Origin: Baylisascaris procyonis
Lineage: Eukaryota; Nematoda; Chromadorea; Rhabditida; Ascarididae
Direction of reading: 5' to 3'
NCBI GenBank assembly: GCA_037389465.1
Contig: JAZARR010000179.1
Location: 2,142,501-2,206,500 of the forward strand
DNA: 64,000 bases
Below, in pieces: positions 26,401 to 38,411 of the stretch (position 1 is its first letter; each line of letters starts with the position of its first letter). Under the pieces are notes generated by a model. The model was not told the origin of the DNA, did not search any database, and saw nothing but the letters and a program-made list of their open reading frames with translations. A program made the position numbers and the translations under genes.

Positions 26401-27745
26401 CTTGCGATTTAGAACTTTTGAGTTACACCTCTAAATTATGATCTTAATATAAAATGTGATCTTGATTTCTCTTTTGCTATACATTTCATATGCGTTACGA
26501 TGTTTTCACAAGTTTCTTTTAATATTTTACTTTATATTTTATTTTTATTATATTATCTTTTCAATAAAATTTACTGTTAACTGATAAACTGCTAACTGTT
26601 AAAACATCTTGTTACTTATTAATATCGCAAAAGTAACGACGGAGCAATAAATAAGTAAAGTAAAACGAACGGTGTTCCACCAAAATTCGAGCCAATAAGT
26701 CGACCATTCTTATCGGTGAGTTTGAACCATTGTTCTAACACATCGCCTGGTTCACTCCTTATTGTACATCTTTTATCTGAATATACTATAAAGTAAAAGG
26801 CGGGAAGGATGTAGAGCAGTAATGAGTGAATAGTCTGCCGCCGAGTGCATACGGATTCGAACTCGCTATTACCACGCACCGCTCTACGTCCTAACCGACG
26901 AATCCACTACTTGCAATGTCATTTGCGTACACGGTCATCGCTCGTTGCACACTTTCGAATATCAATCGTATTATATACAAAACAATAGATTAGTGTAAAA
27001 AAGGGCAAAAACTACCTAATATTTTCTTCAATAGCCATTATAGAACGTTTTTTTTTCTTAAATTGCATGATTTTCGATCACGACCTGATGCTGTTCTTTG
27101 CAATTATAACAGCTCAATAGTACATATTAATCTTTATGCTTACAGGTTTCAATTTTTTTTTGGAAATTTATCAGAAATTTCTCGATAAACGTTTGCATTT
27201 TAAAATCGATTCCAATGAAGTTACAGTTATAAAAAAAAATATTAACCGTTCGATATATGGATGATTTCCAATAAACTGAAACAAACAATTAATTGATATG
27301 TTTGCCGAGAATCGTCAACTCTTCTTAGATTATCGATAAAAGCATCTTCAGGGTTCTTTTTTCTCTTTCTTTTTCATAGAAATGAAAGATAAGATAAATT
27401 TCGTCTGGTTTTCTCAATATCAAGTTCGCCAGGTTGACTTTAAGAAAAAATAAATATAAGAAATTTTGCATATATCAAGCAGTGATTTTATCACATCACC
27501 AGTGAAATATAGTATTTCATTAAAAATGATACATTATTCTTTTCTTATCGAACAAAATTTCTAAAAAGTTTATAAATTTATGCTATTAGTAAAATTGAAT
27601 GTGATTCCTTATTTCCTTCTCGAAACTCACCTGGTATTTTGCGTATAATTTCCACTTCAACACCATTTTCATCGATCCATGAACGAGCATCATCAGCGTT
27701 TATTATCACTTCAAATGTTGCAAAAAATAATAGAATGAGCAACAT
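23421..27745 (-). CDS. Secretory two-domain FKBP-type peptidyl-prolyl isomerase
   Basis: Catalyses proline cis-trans isomerisation of folding secretory proteins. Exons in transcript order: 27745-27631, 26776-26671, 25803-25563, 25027-24875, 24212-24134, 23542-23421; phases agree, 271 aa. A signal peptide (about residues 1-17) precedes two FKBP domains at about 45-150 and 158-263. Domain 2 keeps the IDSS aspartate, VIPG, AYGEKG tyrosine and the HFEI phenylalanine, with Met for the usual Trp. Domain 1 has lost the DSS aspartate (IGSN) and has AFAEEG in place of AYG, so it may bind without catalysing. The protein ends in KEEL, a KDEL-like ER-retention signal, matching the layout of nematode FKB-3/4/5 ER proteins. 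Exons 4 and 5 both use rare TTTAAAG acceptors. The next gene upstream on the same strand is the REEP-like gene. Confidence 0.96.
23645..23716 (-). pseudogene. tRNA-like remnant in FKBP intron 5
   Basis: Read on the minus strand this has a D-arm-like ACTCAATTGGTAAAGC and a T-arm-like GCAGGTTCAAATCTCGC at tRNA spacing, matching pol III A and B boxes. The acceptor ends do not pair and the anticodon stem fails, so it is not a working tRNA. It is a decayed tRNA or the head of a tRNA-derived SINE. Confidence 0.45.
24280..24362. repeat. AGCTAAT/GCTAT short-repeat cluster
   Basis: Reiterated direct and inverted short words (AGCTAATAG, ATCAGCTAATC, ATCGGCTAATC) lie in FKBP intron 4. They can fold into small hairpins; the region looks like low-order slippage. 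Confidence 0.5.
26835..26912 (-). pseudogene. tRNA-like / SINE-head sequence in FKBP intron 1
   Basis: Read on the minus strand there is GTCGGTTAGGACGTAGAGC (D-arm/A-box-like) followed about 30 bases later by GAGTTCGAATCC, a near-perfect B box. The flanks do not form a convincing acceptor stem. A tRNA-derived SINE or a tRNA pseudogene are both possible. It is unrelated in sequence to the remnant near 23.7 kb. Confidence 0.5.
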
Positions 27746-27762
27746 CCTTTTGGTGAAATCAC

Positions 27763-27775
27763 CTGAAAATATTTT
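27763..27775 (-). promoter_or_regulatory. Candidate trans-splice acceptor, FKBP gene
   Basis: On the minus strand AAATATTTTCAG lies 17 bases before the ATG at 27745. The sequence upstream has no coding exon in phase, so spliced-leader addition here is likely. It also supports this ATG over the in-frame one at 27796. Confidence 0.6.
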
Positions 27776-30521
27776 TGTATCGGTGAAATGAAACAACGAG
27801 AAATGTTTAGCTGTTGTTACACAACATCGAACGAATAAGTGGAAAAACTAGTATGGCATGTGTAGTGATGAATTCCTTTGATCGTAATATATGCTGAAAT
27901 GATTCAAATGGAATATACTTTTGCTTAATTATTCATAATTCATCAATGCAAAAGTAGGTGCAGCCTTAAATGATAGGAAGGCAACTTGATCCCAGGCAAG
28001 TTTGCATATTTGACCACTTCAACAAAAAATTAAATTAATTAACGACAGCGGCACTGTGTCGAACGTTTAAGTGCATTCAAAAACATGAAATTTTCCACTA
28101 GACCATGAAGCATTTTTCTTGATGTTAAGTTGGTCACTTGCGGTCACTATGGTCAGTTTTTTTGCTTTGGAATTGTTACTTTTTATGCGCTAAAACTTAA
28201 TGATGGGCTTGACAGCATGCAATGAATCTGCATACGATGTTAAAGTTATGCAATAAAGCGAGATCGTAATATTATAGCTCTGCATTGCTTCACAGTAACA
28301 ATGAACGATGTTGTGGCTATCCAGGTGATCTATCATTTCATATAGGAGTGTTCTACTGCCAGCCTACAGGTAATTAATAACAGTAAGTGAAAGTTCCACT
28401 CCACCTCCATACAGTTTAACCAATTCTTGATACTCATGCAATGTTTTTATTATAATGATGAAATTTTTATAATCATTGCTGCCTCGAAAGTTGACGAAAC
28501 GAGTTGAATCCTCGAAACGTCCACCTCATCTAAGCACAGTGATCACCTTTATTACAATTCCATACGTGAAACTATTCTGTTGCATAAATTGAAAGTAGAC
28601 AAAAATATCGATCATATATCGTTCGTTATTTGGTAAATTGTGTAAAAATATTTAAATTTACTTATGTAAAAAAATTAATTAACACTGAAAAACAATCGGA
28701 TGCCGAACGCAACTGAATATTGGCATCGACGACTGAAATAAATAAAGAGCATAAAATGAGGTAATTCTTGAAAGAATTTTTATCGATTGATTGAAAATAG
28801 ATCTTGATGATTGAAATGGTTTATAGAAGAGAAGAGAGGAGTGAAATGTTTTTGGCGAGAAACGACGATAGGAAAGGTGAGGCGGCACTTTGCGCATCTA
28901 TCCCACTTAGAGTGTTCGTTACGGCCGATGTGAAATATTTTCATCGATGTAAAAACTCTTCTCAACGCACAACAATAATGTCTCGTTGTGCATTATACAT
29001 ACAAAACAATGAACTCTTCTACTACGAGAAATTTGATGAATTTTTGAATAATTGTGAACGATAGAATTAGAGTCAACGATGAAATTATTTCTTTTTCTAA
29101 TTTTTTTTAGTTGAAGCGAAGAATTATTGTCAAGAAATAATTTCTATAAGCAATTAAAAACAAATATATTAAATTTTGATTTAGAATATTTTATGTGAAG
29201 AATGAAGATTACGTCAAGATAGTGTCAAAAATTGTTGACATAGTTGTCGATTATTTCAGTATTTTGATTAGCGACTTTGTTTTTAGTGTTTATTTTTATG
29301 TTGCTCTTTAAAGTAATGTCCTTGCCACTGAAAATTTTCAAATTCTTTGATAGTTTCAGATTTTGTTTTCAGTTTTGAGATTTTTTTCCGACAAAATGGG
29401 TACGGGAACTTATTTTTAGCAATAAAAATACAATCATAAACTATCAAAAAGTATCAATAGATGCGAAATTATGCTCAGTATTAAGTTCGCTTTTATATAA
29501 TTTATTGTCTTCCAGAATGTTGGCAATGATATTACCGTAGATTTTATAAATCTGGAGAGCGTAAATGAAGTCAATTAGTTCCAGCATTATTAACAACTTT
29601 AAAAAAATTGCGAGTACGAAATGATATTGTTGGCATGCAATGTATGCGCGTACGCGTATATGTCCGTGTGCCTGTCCGCGCAGTTACAATTCGGCATTGG
29701 CACAAAATGAAGTGGCAAAATTTGATGGATACATCGCATTCTACGCGATGCTTCTTTTACCGTCTTTCACTTTCATCCATCAATTTCAAAAGGAAATATA
29801 AAGAGTTAGAGGCGGCTAAAAAAATTTGCGTGAATTTTCCACTAACCACATCTCAAAAAGAAAGAATTTTTATAGGGTTTATATAAATGAATGAATTATT
29901 AAAATGTTTTAGCATTATTCGATATACTATTTTATTTGTTCATCACTTATAAAACTATATATTATATATATCAAAGGTCAGACAAGTGAATGAAAAGAAA
30001 ATGTGCATATCTTATCAACCGCAACTGAAACATATCTTTACTAGCTGTCTTATATTATTTTTCACCTATATTATACTTCTTCGCTATAAAAGCTAAAGAC
30101 GGCTATAGATAAAAGTTTTGATACAAGAAAGAAAAAATCAAAGCAATGATACAACGGCCATAATTGAAGAAAACAGGAATAGAACGTGAGAAACAAGCAA
30201 TATAAGCAGAAAAGAACAGCAACCCTTGATTTATGTATCATCACCTTCATGCAGTTGGATTTTTAAAATGACATTTTTTTTTTGGAAAAAGTACTGACTT
30301 ATATGAAGTTTCACATCGTAAATAGAGCGATTTTTCCTATTACTTATAGAATCTCTATAGAGATGACAAAGGTGATAAAAAATTATACACGTTATTTGAG
30401 TCATTTGAGTCAATAATTCCTAAATGCCGTTCTCAAAATGAGACAGAAAAATTTCTGCTTGTCGATATTTCTGCTTGTACGTAGATATTTGCTAATATCT
30501 TATATAACAGTATCTGAGATT
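27776..30521. other. Intergenic region between FKBP and REEP-like genes
   Basis: About 2.7 kb holding the FKBP promoter side and the REEP-like 3' UTR. Open frames at 28679-29064 and 29608-29886 overlap on opposite strands or lack family features, and I do not support any as a gene. No repeats longer than short A/T runs were seen. Confidence 0.5.
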
Positions 30522-33500
30522 TCATGCCGATACATCAGGATCACTTATTTCATCGTTACCTTCTTGACTAAATTCTGAGCTGCTAGTAGCCGACGCTTGT
30601 GTTGATGAAAGAGGCTGTAATCTCTGCAATAAAAATCTATATAATACTTCATTCGAAATTTTAAAAGAATTTTTTTAGCTTAATTTAAATATGAGCTTAA
30701 TTTAACTAAGAACTTAGTTAAGGTATGAGAAGATAGATTTCCACCGTAACAATTATCCTTTCTCGTTTTATTTTCCGATGCTAACCAGATGACCATTATT
30801 TCAAGTGGAAGCCGATTAAAGCATTGCTATTTCATTTAACAAATGGAAATTTTATTCTCGAATTCATTGATCGCTACCTCAACGTTGTATTTGGTGAATG
30901 CATCGTCGAGTTTCGAAAGTATAGGAGCCACCACAAGATGAAAACATTTTTCAGAGACACCAGACGTTGGTAATGCAAGCAATACAAGAAAAAGCATCTG
31001 CAAAAAAAGTCCCTCATTTCAAGCCAAAATAAATTACTAATTTACATTTGAATAAATAACGCGACTAATTTATGCATTAAAAAATCTAATTGAAATGATT
31101 TTTGGAAATAAAACCAATGGAATTTTTTTCCAAAATTGAAAATTTAATGTATATATGGCACATTGTTTTATTTACAAAATTATAACCATCCAGCTTTCCA
31201 TTCATCTATGAAATTTTCCATTCCAAAATTTTGCATTCTTATTACCTCAATAATCGCCTGTCCCTTAATTTTTTCCTACACCAAAATAGATTTCAAATCT
31301 TAAATATTTAGTTTTGCTCAGACGACTTGATGGGTAGAGCAGTTAGCTTATGATGTACGACGACGTAAGGAAAAAATCTTTTTTCACCAGTTCAAATAAA
31401 CAATGAGAGAATACTGAAAACACTAACCATCGCATAAAACAAGCTTAAAAATAAATAGAATGGCATATAATGAACAAACATACATGAAATGTTAATGGAC
31501 AATATACATTGTCATTTGGTCTGCGTAAGACTCTGAGTTACAGATTTATGAAGCGCGCAGTATTTACTGGGATTACAAGATAAGTTCGTCCGTGAAAAGG
31601 ACTTTAGGCAACTGCCAGAGACCAGGAGCTATCGTAGGTATCAACTGAGCATGCTTTTGCAGTGAATAAAAGGAGTCAGAGACTGCCACAGACTGTCAAA
31701 GACCAAGAGCTATCGTGACTATTGGCTGTGAGCCTAGCTTTGCTCTCAGGCTAGCTTTACATAGACTGAAATATGTCAAAAGTAGCCGAGTTGATGCCAC
31801 GAATTGAAAATTTTAGTGGTTGTGATTAATACTTTTCTAGATTTCAACTTTTGCTAGAATCAAAACCAATAATAAAAAACACTTCCACGAACTATGAAAC
31901 TGTTCCCTGATTAAGCTTTAAATAATTTGTGTGATCGTATATTAACCATGAAATTAAGACTTATAGTTTCTCTGCTCACATTTGCTTTTCCACTCAACTT
32001 CATTATGCCCTCTTCTTTTTGATTGGTCTTTCTTTTTATCTTTTATATTCCTCGACATTAGAGTTCGTATGTTTTCCCTTTGCACTCATTTACCCATCAC
32101 TGCTCACTGACCGATAGCATCTCAATTTTCTAAGTGATTTCGGCCCTACTTAATCTACCGCGATCAATCGGCACCTCTTCCTTCTTCCCTCCGCGGGGAT
32201 GCGGTTTTAACTAATATTTCTTGCACTTATGTCCATTATTCACCAATTCAAGTAATCTTCATATTCCAAAACGTTGAACCCAATTTGTTAAGCAATATTT
32301 TTGAAGAACTTTTTACCACTGATTTCATTATTGCATAAAATTTTACGACAATATCAGTTGGATTTTATTTCCTCAAATACTGTAGTATATGGAATCCATT
32401 ATCATAAATGATATAATAATCAATTTCATCAGCAGTGATATTTGTTATTGACAATTTTTTTTTCTAGAATATTAAAGAGGAATATTGAAATATAATAAAA
32501 ATTATTGATTAAAGGAATTAAAGAATATTATCGGCATTGTTCAATGAGATGATGCAATTTAAAAATTAGGTGTTTTGAATTTTTTTTTTAAAGAAATGAG
32601 ACCTTGAGAAGATAAAACGGCGGAAAATTAGCAGTCAACCAGCCAGAATAATAATCCTGAAGTGTGAAAAAAGCAAAAACTGTCCAATAGGTAAGCCAAT
32701 GCTCTCGTTCACCTGGAACACCAGGTCGACGCTTTTTGCCCAAAGCCTTAAAGCATCGACGTTAGAGATGGAATGTTTCTCTGACTAGATGAAATTGGTA
32801 CACATACGACAAATTAGTCAACAGCTCAAATATAATTCAATGTGCAATATATGCCTCCTCCCGGAAGAAATTCCTCTCATCTCTTCCTTTGGTCTTCAAA
32901 ATTATTCATATTCATTGTCGATTGCATCATCATTCATCATGGTCACATGCACACATAACTACCTTATTTGAATGCTTACAATATAGCCACATACTCACCC
33001 ACGAACACACCCTTTGTTTTATAGATTTCAATCAAAGAACGCCTTTTAAAATACCGTCATGAGCATGATCAAAGAGTAAACTTTTTTTTAAAATTAGTCA
33101 CCCTCCTCTTGCCGCTTTTTGAACGAGTAAATAGTGCTACGAATATACGGCTAAGGAGACTTTCTCGTTTAAAACGTTGATCTATAGAAGGCGGGAATGT
33201 GAAAAATGCAACATAGGAAAACTTAATTTAGCACTCATGAGTGGCACTGAATTCAAACCACATAGCATCCCTATACTAATAGATTTATAATATTCAAATT
33301 TCATGCTTCCTAATTTTTTAGGTGTAAAAATAAACACAGAAAAAATTTTGCTGATATATATTTTTTACTCTGAATGAAAAAACTTTAAAAAAATGATAAT
33401 CGAAAACAAACTTTTGTTGTTGCATAAGCTGGATAAAAATAGCTAACAAGTGAGCAAATAAATGGATCAAAATTTTGAAGAATTATTAAAGCGATCATCG

Positions 33501-34506
33501 AAAATATTACACTATAAAATATCTGAAACAAGTAATAAAATAGTAATTCATATTAACTTGGCAACATTTGCCGAAGGATCGGCAAGAATTCTTACTATTT
33601 TACTCATCTTTGTCTATTACGAGGAAACTATTGAATGAAATTTCAGGAAAATAAATTCCCCCGGGCTGAAAGGTGGGGAAGGGAAGAGGTTGGCTCGAAA
33701 AAAAAGGATCATTTTTGATAATATTTGGATGTAATACCATAGAATAAAGCGGTTGTATGAAAATATCTCACGGTAATACAATATAATATAAATGCAATAG
33801 AGAATAGCCCATTGAAGAAAATGTGATGCAGCTATGAATGCGCCTATTATATGATCGTTTTTCATATGTCACACAATGGCGCAAGTGTCATATCATGGAA
33901 TAAAATCTGTTAAGAGAGAAAGTGGTAAAAGTATCTGTTGCAATAAAGTTGAAGTTTTTAATGAGGTTATTCGAGAGCGATTTCACTATAGCAAAGACTT
34001 TAATCGGGGTTATACCGTTCTATAGATTGCATTGCAAATTTGAGGAAAGATTGCCTCATACAATAACTATAAAATTTTCTATGATTATAGACTTACGGTA
34101 TCAAGTTCGAAAACTCTTAGAATGCTTCAATGAAACACCGTCTTAAACGGAACCATATAAAGTATGGAAATAGGCGAATAATTCAAAAATGAATAATAAA
34201 CAATAACTAACTAAACAATAATTATTACAATCGACAAGTCAATCATCTGGGATCGATAAAGTCTATCAATAATAATTCAAAGTTTACCTGCTCTCTTCTA
34301 ATATAGCATTTCACCTGTATCCAATTGAAAGAGGTGTCGACCCATTTCCATTTCGGATGATATAGAGCCTCCATGAAATAAGGATGCCATTCTTTAAATG
34401 GATCGAGAATTTCGGCCAGTTCAGTTTCAGATATGAATGACTTTGGTTCGGCTAGATCCGGCGAAACGATTGCGAATTCTGGATCGTCGGGATGCTTGCT
34501 TGACAT
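30522..34506 (-). CDS. REEP5/Yop1-type TB2/DP1/HVA22 family membrane protein
   Basis: Family members insert hairpins in the ER membrane and shape tubules. Exons in transcript order: 34506-34288, 33522-33411, 32712-32603, 30997-30878, 30623-30522; phases agree, 220 aa. Seen: an acidic N-terminus; hydrophobic hairpin residues 74-100; YFYPAY at 101-106; WLTYW at 116-120 followed by the second hydrophobic part with FPPFYLLK; a third hydrophobic segment from residue 148 (MLFLVLLALP); then a Ser/Asp/Glu-rich tail. YPAY and WLTYW are the family hallmarks and WLTYW points to REEP5/6/Yop1 rather than REEP1-4. The loop between YPAY and WLTYW is 9 residues against about 16 usually. That follows from the only acceptor in phase, TTCCAG before 32712, so this one boundary deserves transcript support. 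The start follows a TTTTAG acceptor. Confidence 0.9.
31610..31733. repeat. Imperfect 42-bp direct repeat, two copies
   Basis: Segments around GAGACCAGGAGCTATCG (31610-31650) and AAGACCAAGAGCTATCG (31691-31733) are about 70-75% alike, 81 bases apart, in intron 3 of the REEP-like gene. Confidence 0.6.
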
Positions 34507-34514
34507 TTCACTTT

Positions 34515-34525
34515 CTAAAATCAAG
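34515..34525 (-). promoter_or_regulatory. Candidate trans-splice acceptor, REEP-like gene
   Basis: On the minus strand CTTGATTTTAG is followed by AAAGTGAA and the ATG at 34506. It supports this start over the in-frame ATG at 34557, which lies upstream of the acceptor. Confidence 0.6.
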
Positions 34526-35888
34526 CACATTCTGATAATACTTTGATTACAGGACAATTAGATTGTAGAGAGTTTCAAAGAAGGGTGAGGTGAAAATAGG
34601 AAACGAACGGCAAAGGGAATGAATCCTAAGACTGATAGCGAACACCCTCTTGAAATGCTTTATTTGTTTCTTCAAACTACTAGATAAATTAAATCGGCTA
34701 ACTGTCTTGAAATCCAACAGTTTTTTTTTTGCCATTAGCGAGGTTATTAAAGAAGTCAGAATAGTGGCTCAAATGTCCAACGAACCTGCCTTTAGCAGTT
34801 CGCTTATACTTCTAGACTCTTTTGTCTCAAAGCATTCGAAAGAGTGTAACGTAGAACGAAGCGAATTCCATATAGGATTTCGGCTAGCGCTTTTTAACAT
34901 TTAAGAGGTGGCCAAAGGAAAAAAGCGTCAGACGTTTTAGACAGAAAAATCAGCAAAATCACTCAATTATGGCCACGATAGTTCCGCTGTTTTTCAATCC
35001 AAAATTTTTTCAAAATTTATTGCTCCAAAAATTTTCAATCAAAATCTCTCACGACCTTTTTATGCAGCTTAGGGGGGGTAGGAGAGGGGAGAGATGAATT
35101 CTTAATGACAGAATCATAGCAATACCGTTAAAGAGAATGCAGAAATAAGCAGCCACTTTAGACGAGAGCAGTAAATGGAAAATGACCTTGCTAATCTCTT
35201 GCGATGTCATTAAATCTTCCTTAAATTTAATTTATTCCACAAATATGGGAGTTTTCAAATTATTCTTATTTCTGTTTCATATATATATATTTCTGCTTAA
35301 TGCGTTAAAATTTGCATATTTTGAAACTTTTAGCTGCATCTTGCATATACTTATATATATGTATAAATACCAGTAATGCTAAATCAGTGAAGTCCGCTCT
35401 ATTGACATTTAATAGCGAAGTTATAAACTTTGGTCTGCAATCAATCGAATAAACTTCTTATTTGAAAAATTATCAAATTCTATTCAATTCTGGATTCTGG
35501 ATATTCATTAAGATCACCTTTATTGTAATCACTTAATTTATGCATTTGATTCGCAATTTCCTATGCGTTCCTCACAACTATTTACCCACAATCAGCAACA
35601 GTGGTGTTGTGTCTGTGTGTGATTGTATTTATACGCTTAAAGAATTCGGTGAATTCATGTTCGAAGCCAATAATAATAAATTGAGTTTAATGTATTTTGG
35701 CAGATATTATTCTTGTCCCAACCTCTGAATTTTTTTCCGCTTTGATGTGCCCCTTATAGCTCAAAATTATATGCAGTTAGAAGCGATATGAAATTTGCTT
35801 GTCAATTATTACTGGGTAACGGGTCGATTTCTGAAAACAACGCAACACTGGTCATTACTTCTGACAAATGGAGAAAAGCGTCATAAGA

Positions 35889-36305
35889 GCTGGCACGATA
35901 CACTCCATCTTCAGCCGGAGATCTAGTCTGAGCGTTCAATCGGTTTAGGCCGTATACCTTTGTGAGATTCAACAGCGCTTCACTAAGGCAGCTTTTAGAA
36001 AGGCTTTCCACGGACCGTTCCAACCTAATTATGAGCAGCGGCTTCGTATTTCTGACTTGAAACCTTTGTGGTATCGCAGAGCTGAGTTCGATTTACATTT
36101 ATGTAGATCGTTAAAGGTTGCTCAGGCATTCCGTTCGAGAGCATTTCCTCCTTTACAAAGTTTGCACTGCGCTCGAGGTTTCACCCTTTTCAAAATTTGA
36201 AAGGAAATCAGCTGATCGAACTGATGTGCTCGACTCTTTTGCTTATCGTGTTGTTCCCATTCGGAACTGTCTGCCTCGACGATATGCACCTCATATCAGT
36301 TAGAA
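35889..36305 (+). mobile_element. Decayed non-LTR retrotransposon (LINE), reverse-transcriptase 3' end
   Basis: Translated pieces on the plus strand match the C-terminal part of LINE reverse transcriptases: a TPSSAGDL block near 35.9 kb, QQRFTKAAF near 35.97 kb, YEQRLRISDLKPLWYRR at about 36030-36080, and SFAYRVVPIRNCLPRRYA at about 36237-36290 (the usual F-x-x-R-V-x-x-x-W-N-x-L-P block, with Arg for Trp). The pieces fall in different frames with stops between, so the copy is dead. It ends just before a (TA)n tract, typical of LINE tails. Clade (CR1/Jockey-like or other) is not determinable here. Confidence 0.8.
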
Positions 36306-36314
36306 CTAATCATT

Positions 36315-36317
<3 letters not shown>

Positions 36318-36392
<75 letters not shown>
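36318..36392. repeat. (TA)n microsatellite
   Basis: A pure TA dinucleotide tract of about 75 bases, starting about 12 bases after the end of the LINE coding remnant. It may have grown from the LINE's 3' tail. Confidence 0.97.
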
Positions 36393-36393
<1 letters not shown>

Positions 36394-36504
36394 TCATCAC
36401 GTATATATTACCATCTCAACTGATCTCCAATATTTGTTCTCACTATCCTTTTGGGTTTTTAAACGCATGGTTATGTGCAATGCCGGTTTTACATATGTTT
36501 TGTT

Positions 36505-36506
<2 letters not shown>

Positions 36507-36593
<87 letters not shown>
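36507..36593. repeat. Compound (TC)n(TA)n microsatellite
   Basis: About 28 bases of TC are followed directly by about 59 bases of TA with one G interruption. The frames through it on either strand are artefacts. Confidence 0.97.
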
Positions 36594-36595
<2 letters not shown>

Positions 36596-38359
36596 TACAT
36601 GTAGTTCCATCTTTCGTTATTATATGAATAACGAATATTATTATTATGAGGTACAATGCCTTCACATTTTACTAGTCTAACCTCTCTCATACTTCCTCTG
36701 CGATCCCCCCAGGATGAAACAGATTTATTGGATGTAAAACGTATACAATTTTTTTTTGGCAAATACCTTCTTCCTTCGAATGTAATGGATTAGCGTGGAA
36801 TATGATAGAGGCGATCCTATGTGAAACATTATATTCATCAAAGTTCCTAGCTCCGGCTCAATCAGGTCTAGAATCGAACGCATCAGGTAGACTTACATTC
36901 ATATGCATATACATAGATGCGTAACACGCACACATACATGACGTCACATACACATGACGTCATCATAAAATGCTTCTTTGAAGCGAATATCTAAAATTGT
37001 TTGAAAATATTTCAACCTGGTCGCAACACCGCCTTTTCTTACTTCCTTTTACTCATAAAATCTGAACTTATTCACTTTTATCACTATTATGAACATTGAA
37101 TAAATTTGGCCGATTTGCTGATATTTCGTGAATGATCAAAAATCGAGACGGCCTTTGCGAAGTTACTTTTCTGATTTCAATTCGACAAGTCTGTAACCTT
37201 TTTTAGTGATCTATTCGACGAGCTATTGATGTGGTGAGTTAAATATTATTTATATACTACAAACGTAAATACAGTCGATGAGATGACGGATCGGCCGATT
37301 TATTTGTATCGTTACGGTGAATAAAGGAAATAACATGTCATTTCTATGTTGAAAATAAGAAAGTTTCCTCTCTTAACGCATTGTTTGTATTACACAATAA
37401 GGATTGTCTTTTTTTCATTTCATCTACAAAAATAATTGTGAGAACAGAAACTCAATGAAACCATTTCCGTCTTCTACGCAGTTTTCCATCCAGATGATTT
37501 TCAAGTCTTCCTGAAAAACTTGCACACTTTCCTTGAATTTTTCAAAAATTCTTGGAAATTTTCCTCAAAATTCCATTGCAAAAAGTAGCCAGTTGAAGTC
37601 AGTATTTCAAAATTCTTCCTTATGATGTTTCTATTTTATTTTTTATTTTTTTGTTAGTAAAGAAAACCGAATATCGAATGAAACTGCTAAGTTATGCTCG
37701 AAATATCTAATAGGAAATAGCGAAAACTAAATAAATGCTTCTGTAGTCGTTTTTTTTCGTTGTACGAATGGACCATTAAAATTGACGTGTGCTATCACAT
37801 CGATTCTATGTGTTTGCGCTATGCTTTCGCTCATCCCCGTTTAAGCGCAGCCAGCTTTCGTCACCATCACAAGCTCTTTTTTTCGCTTTAACAAAATCTT
37901 TTCGCTTTTTTTTCGCTCTTTTGCGCTCAGCTCTTTTGCCTTTTTGCTTTTTCGCTTTTCGCTTATTGTCTGAAATCACGGGAATACTTGAAGAGCAGAT
38001 GGATTACTGCAAAATCTTTACTTTTGAAAACTCAAAAATTTTCATTTAAACTCTTTTATTAACATGATTATGGCACTATATTATTGTAGACAACGGCATC
38101 TATTGAATGAATAGAATTTTAGAACATATAAAATTATACAAAAAATAGGTGACGATTTATAAGAGGAAATAAATGCACTTACAGTCATTTCAACTTACTG
38201 AATAATTGGAAGTTAATTTATTCAGTGGTATATAATTCCATAAATTTTGAAATCCCCAAGTACTATTTTTTATAAAATAAGTAATTTTAACAGTTTAAAT
38301 ATTTCATTATCTTCTTCCCACACTTTCATTGTAATTCCCTAGGTGTTCTTGCTATACAT

Positions 38360-38366
<7 letters not shown>

Positions 38367-38409
<43 letters not shown>
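38367..38409. repeat. (TA)n microsatellite
   Basis: About 43 bases of pure TA preceded by TACA units. Confidence 0.95.

Positions 38410-38411
<2 letters not shown>

Noticed and set aside
28679..29064. Overlapping sense and antisense frames between the FKBP and REEP-like genes.
   Set aside because: No recognisable domain or consistent exon structure on either strand.
31240..31275. A possible six-codon mini-exon (GQAIIE) in the third intron of the REEP-like gene, with AAG acceptor and GTAATA donor in phase 0.
   Set aside because: Exons 3 and 4 already join in phase and align with REEP5 without a gap; inserting six residues inside the membrane hairpin would break the alignment.
31321..31404. 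tRNA-like words (GGGTAGAGCAGTTAGC, then AGTTCAAAT) in intron 3 of the REEP-like gene.
   Set aside because: Spacing and arms do not form any tRNA and the B box is poor; weaker than the two remnants reported.
32713..32746. Alternative acceptor (TTTAAG at about 32747) extending exon 3 of the REEP-like gene by a basic segment.
   Set aside because: It does not match the phase of exon 2; joining gives a frameshift and a stop. Kept as a question in the findings.
36197..36762. Long open frames of Tyr-Ile and Ser-Leu repeats on both strands (also at 43.8-44.1 and 47.8-48.5 kb).
   Set aside because: They are translations of TA and TC microsatellites.
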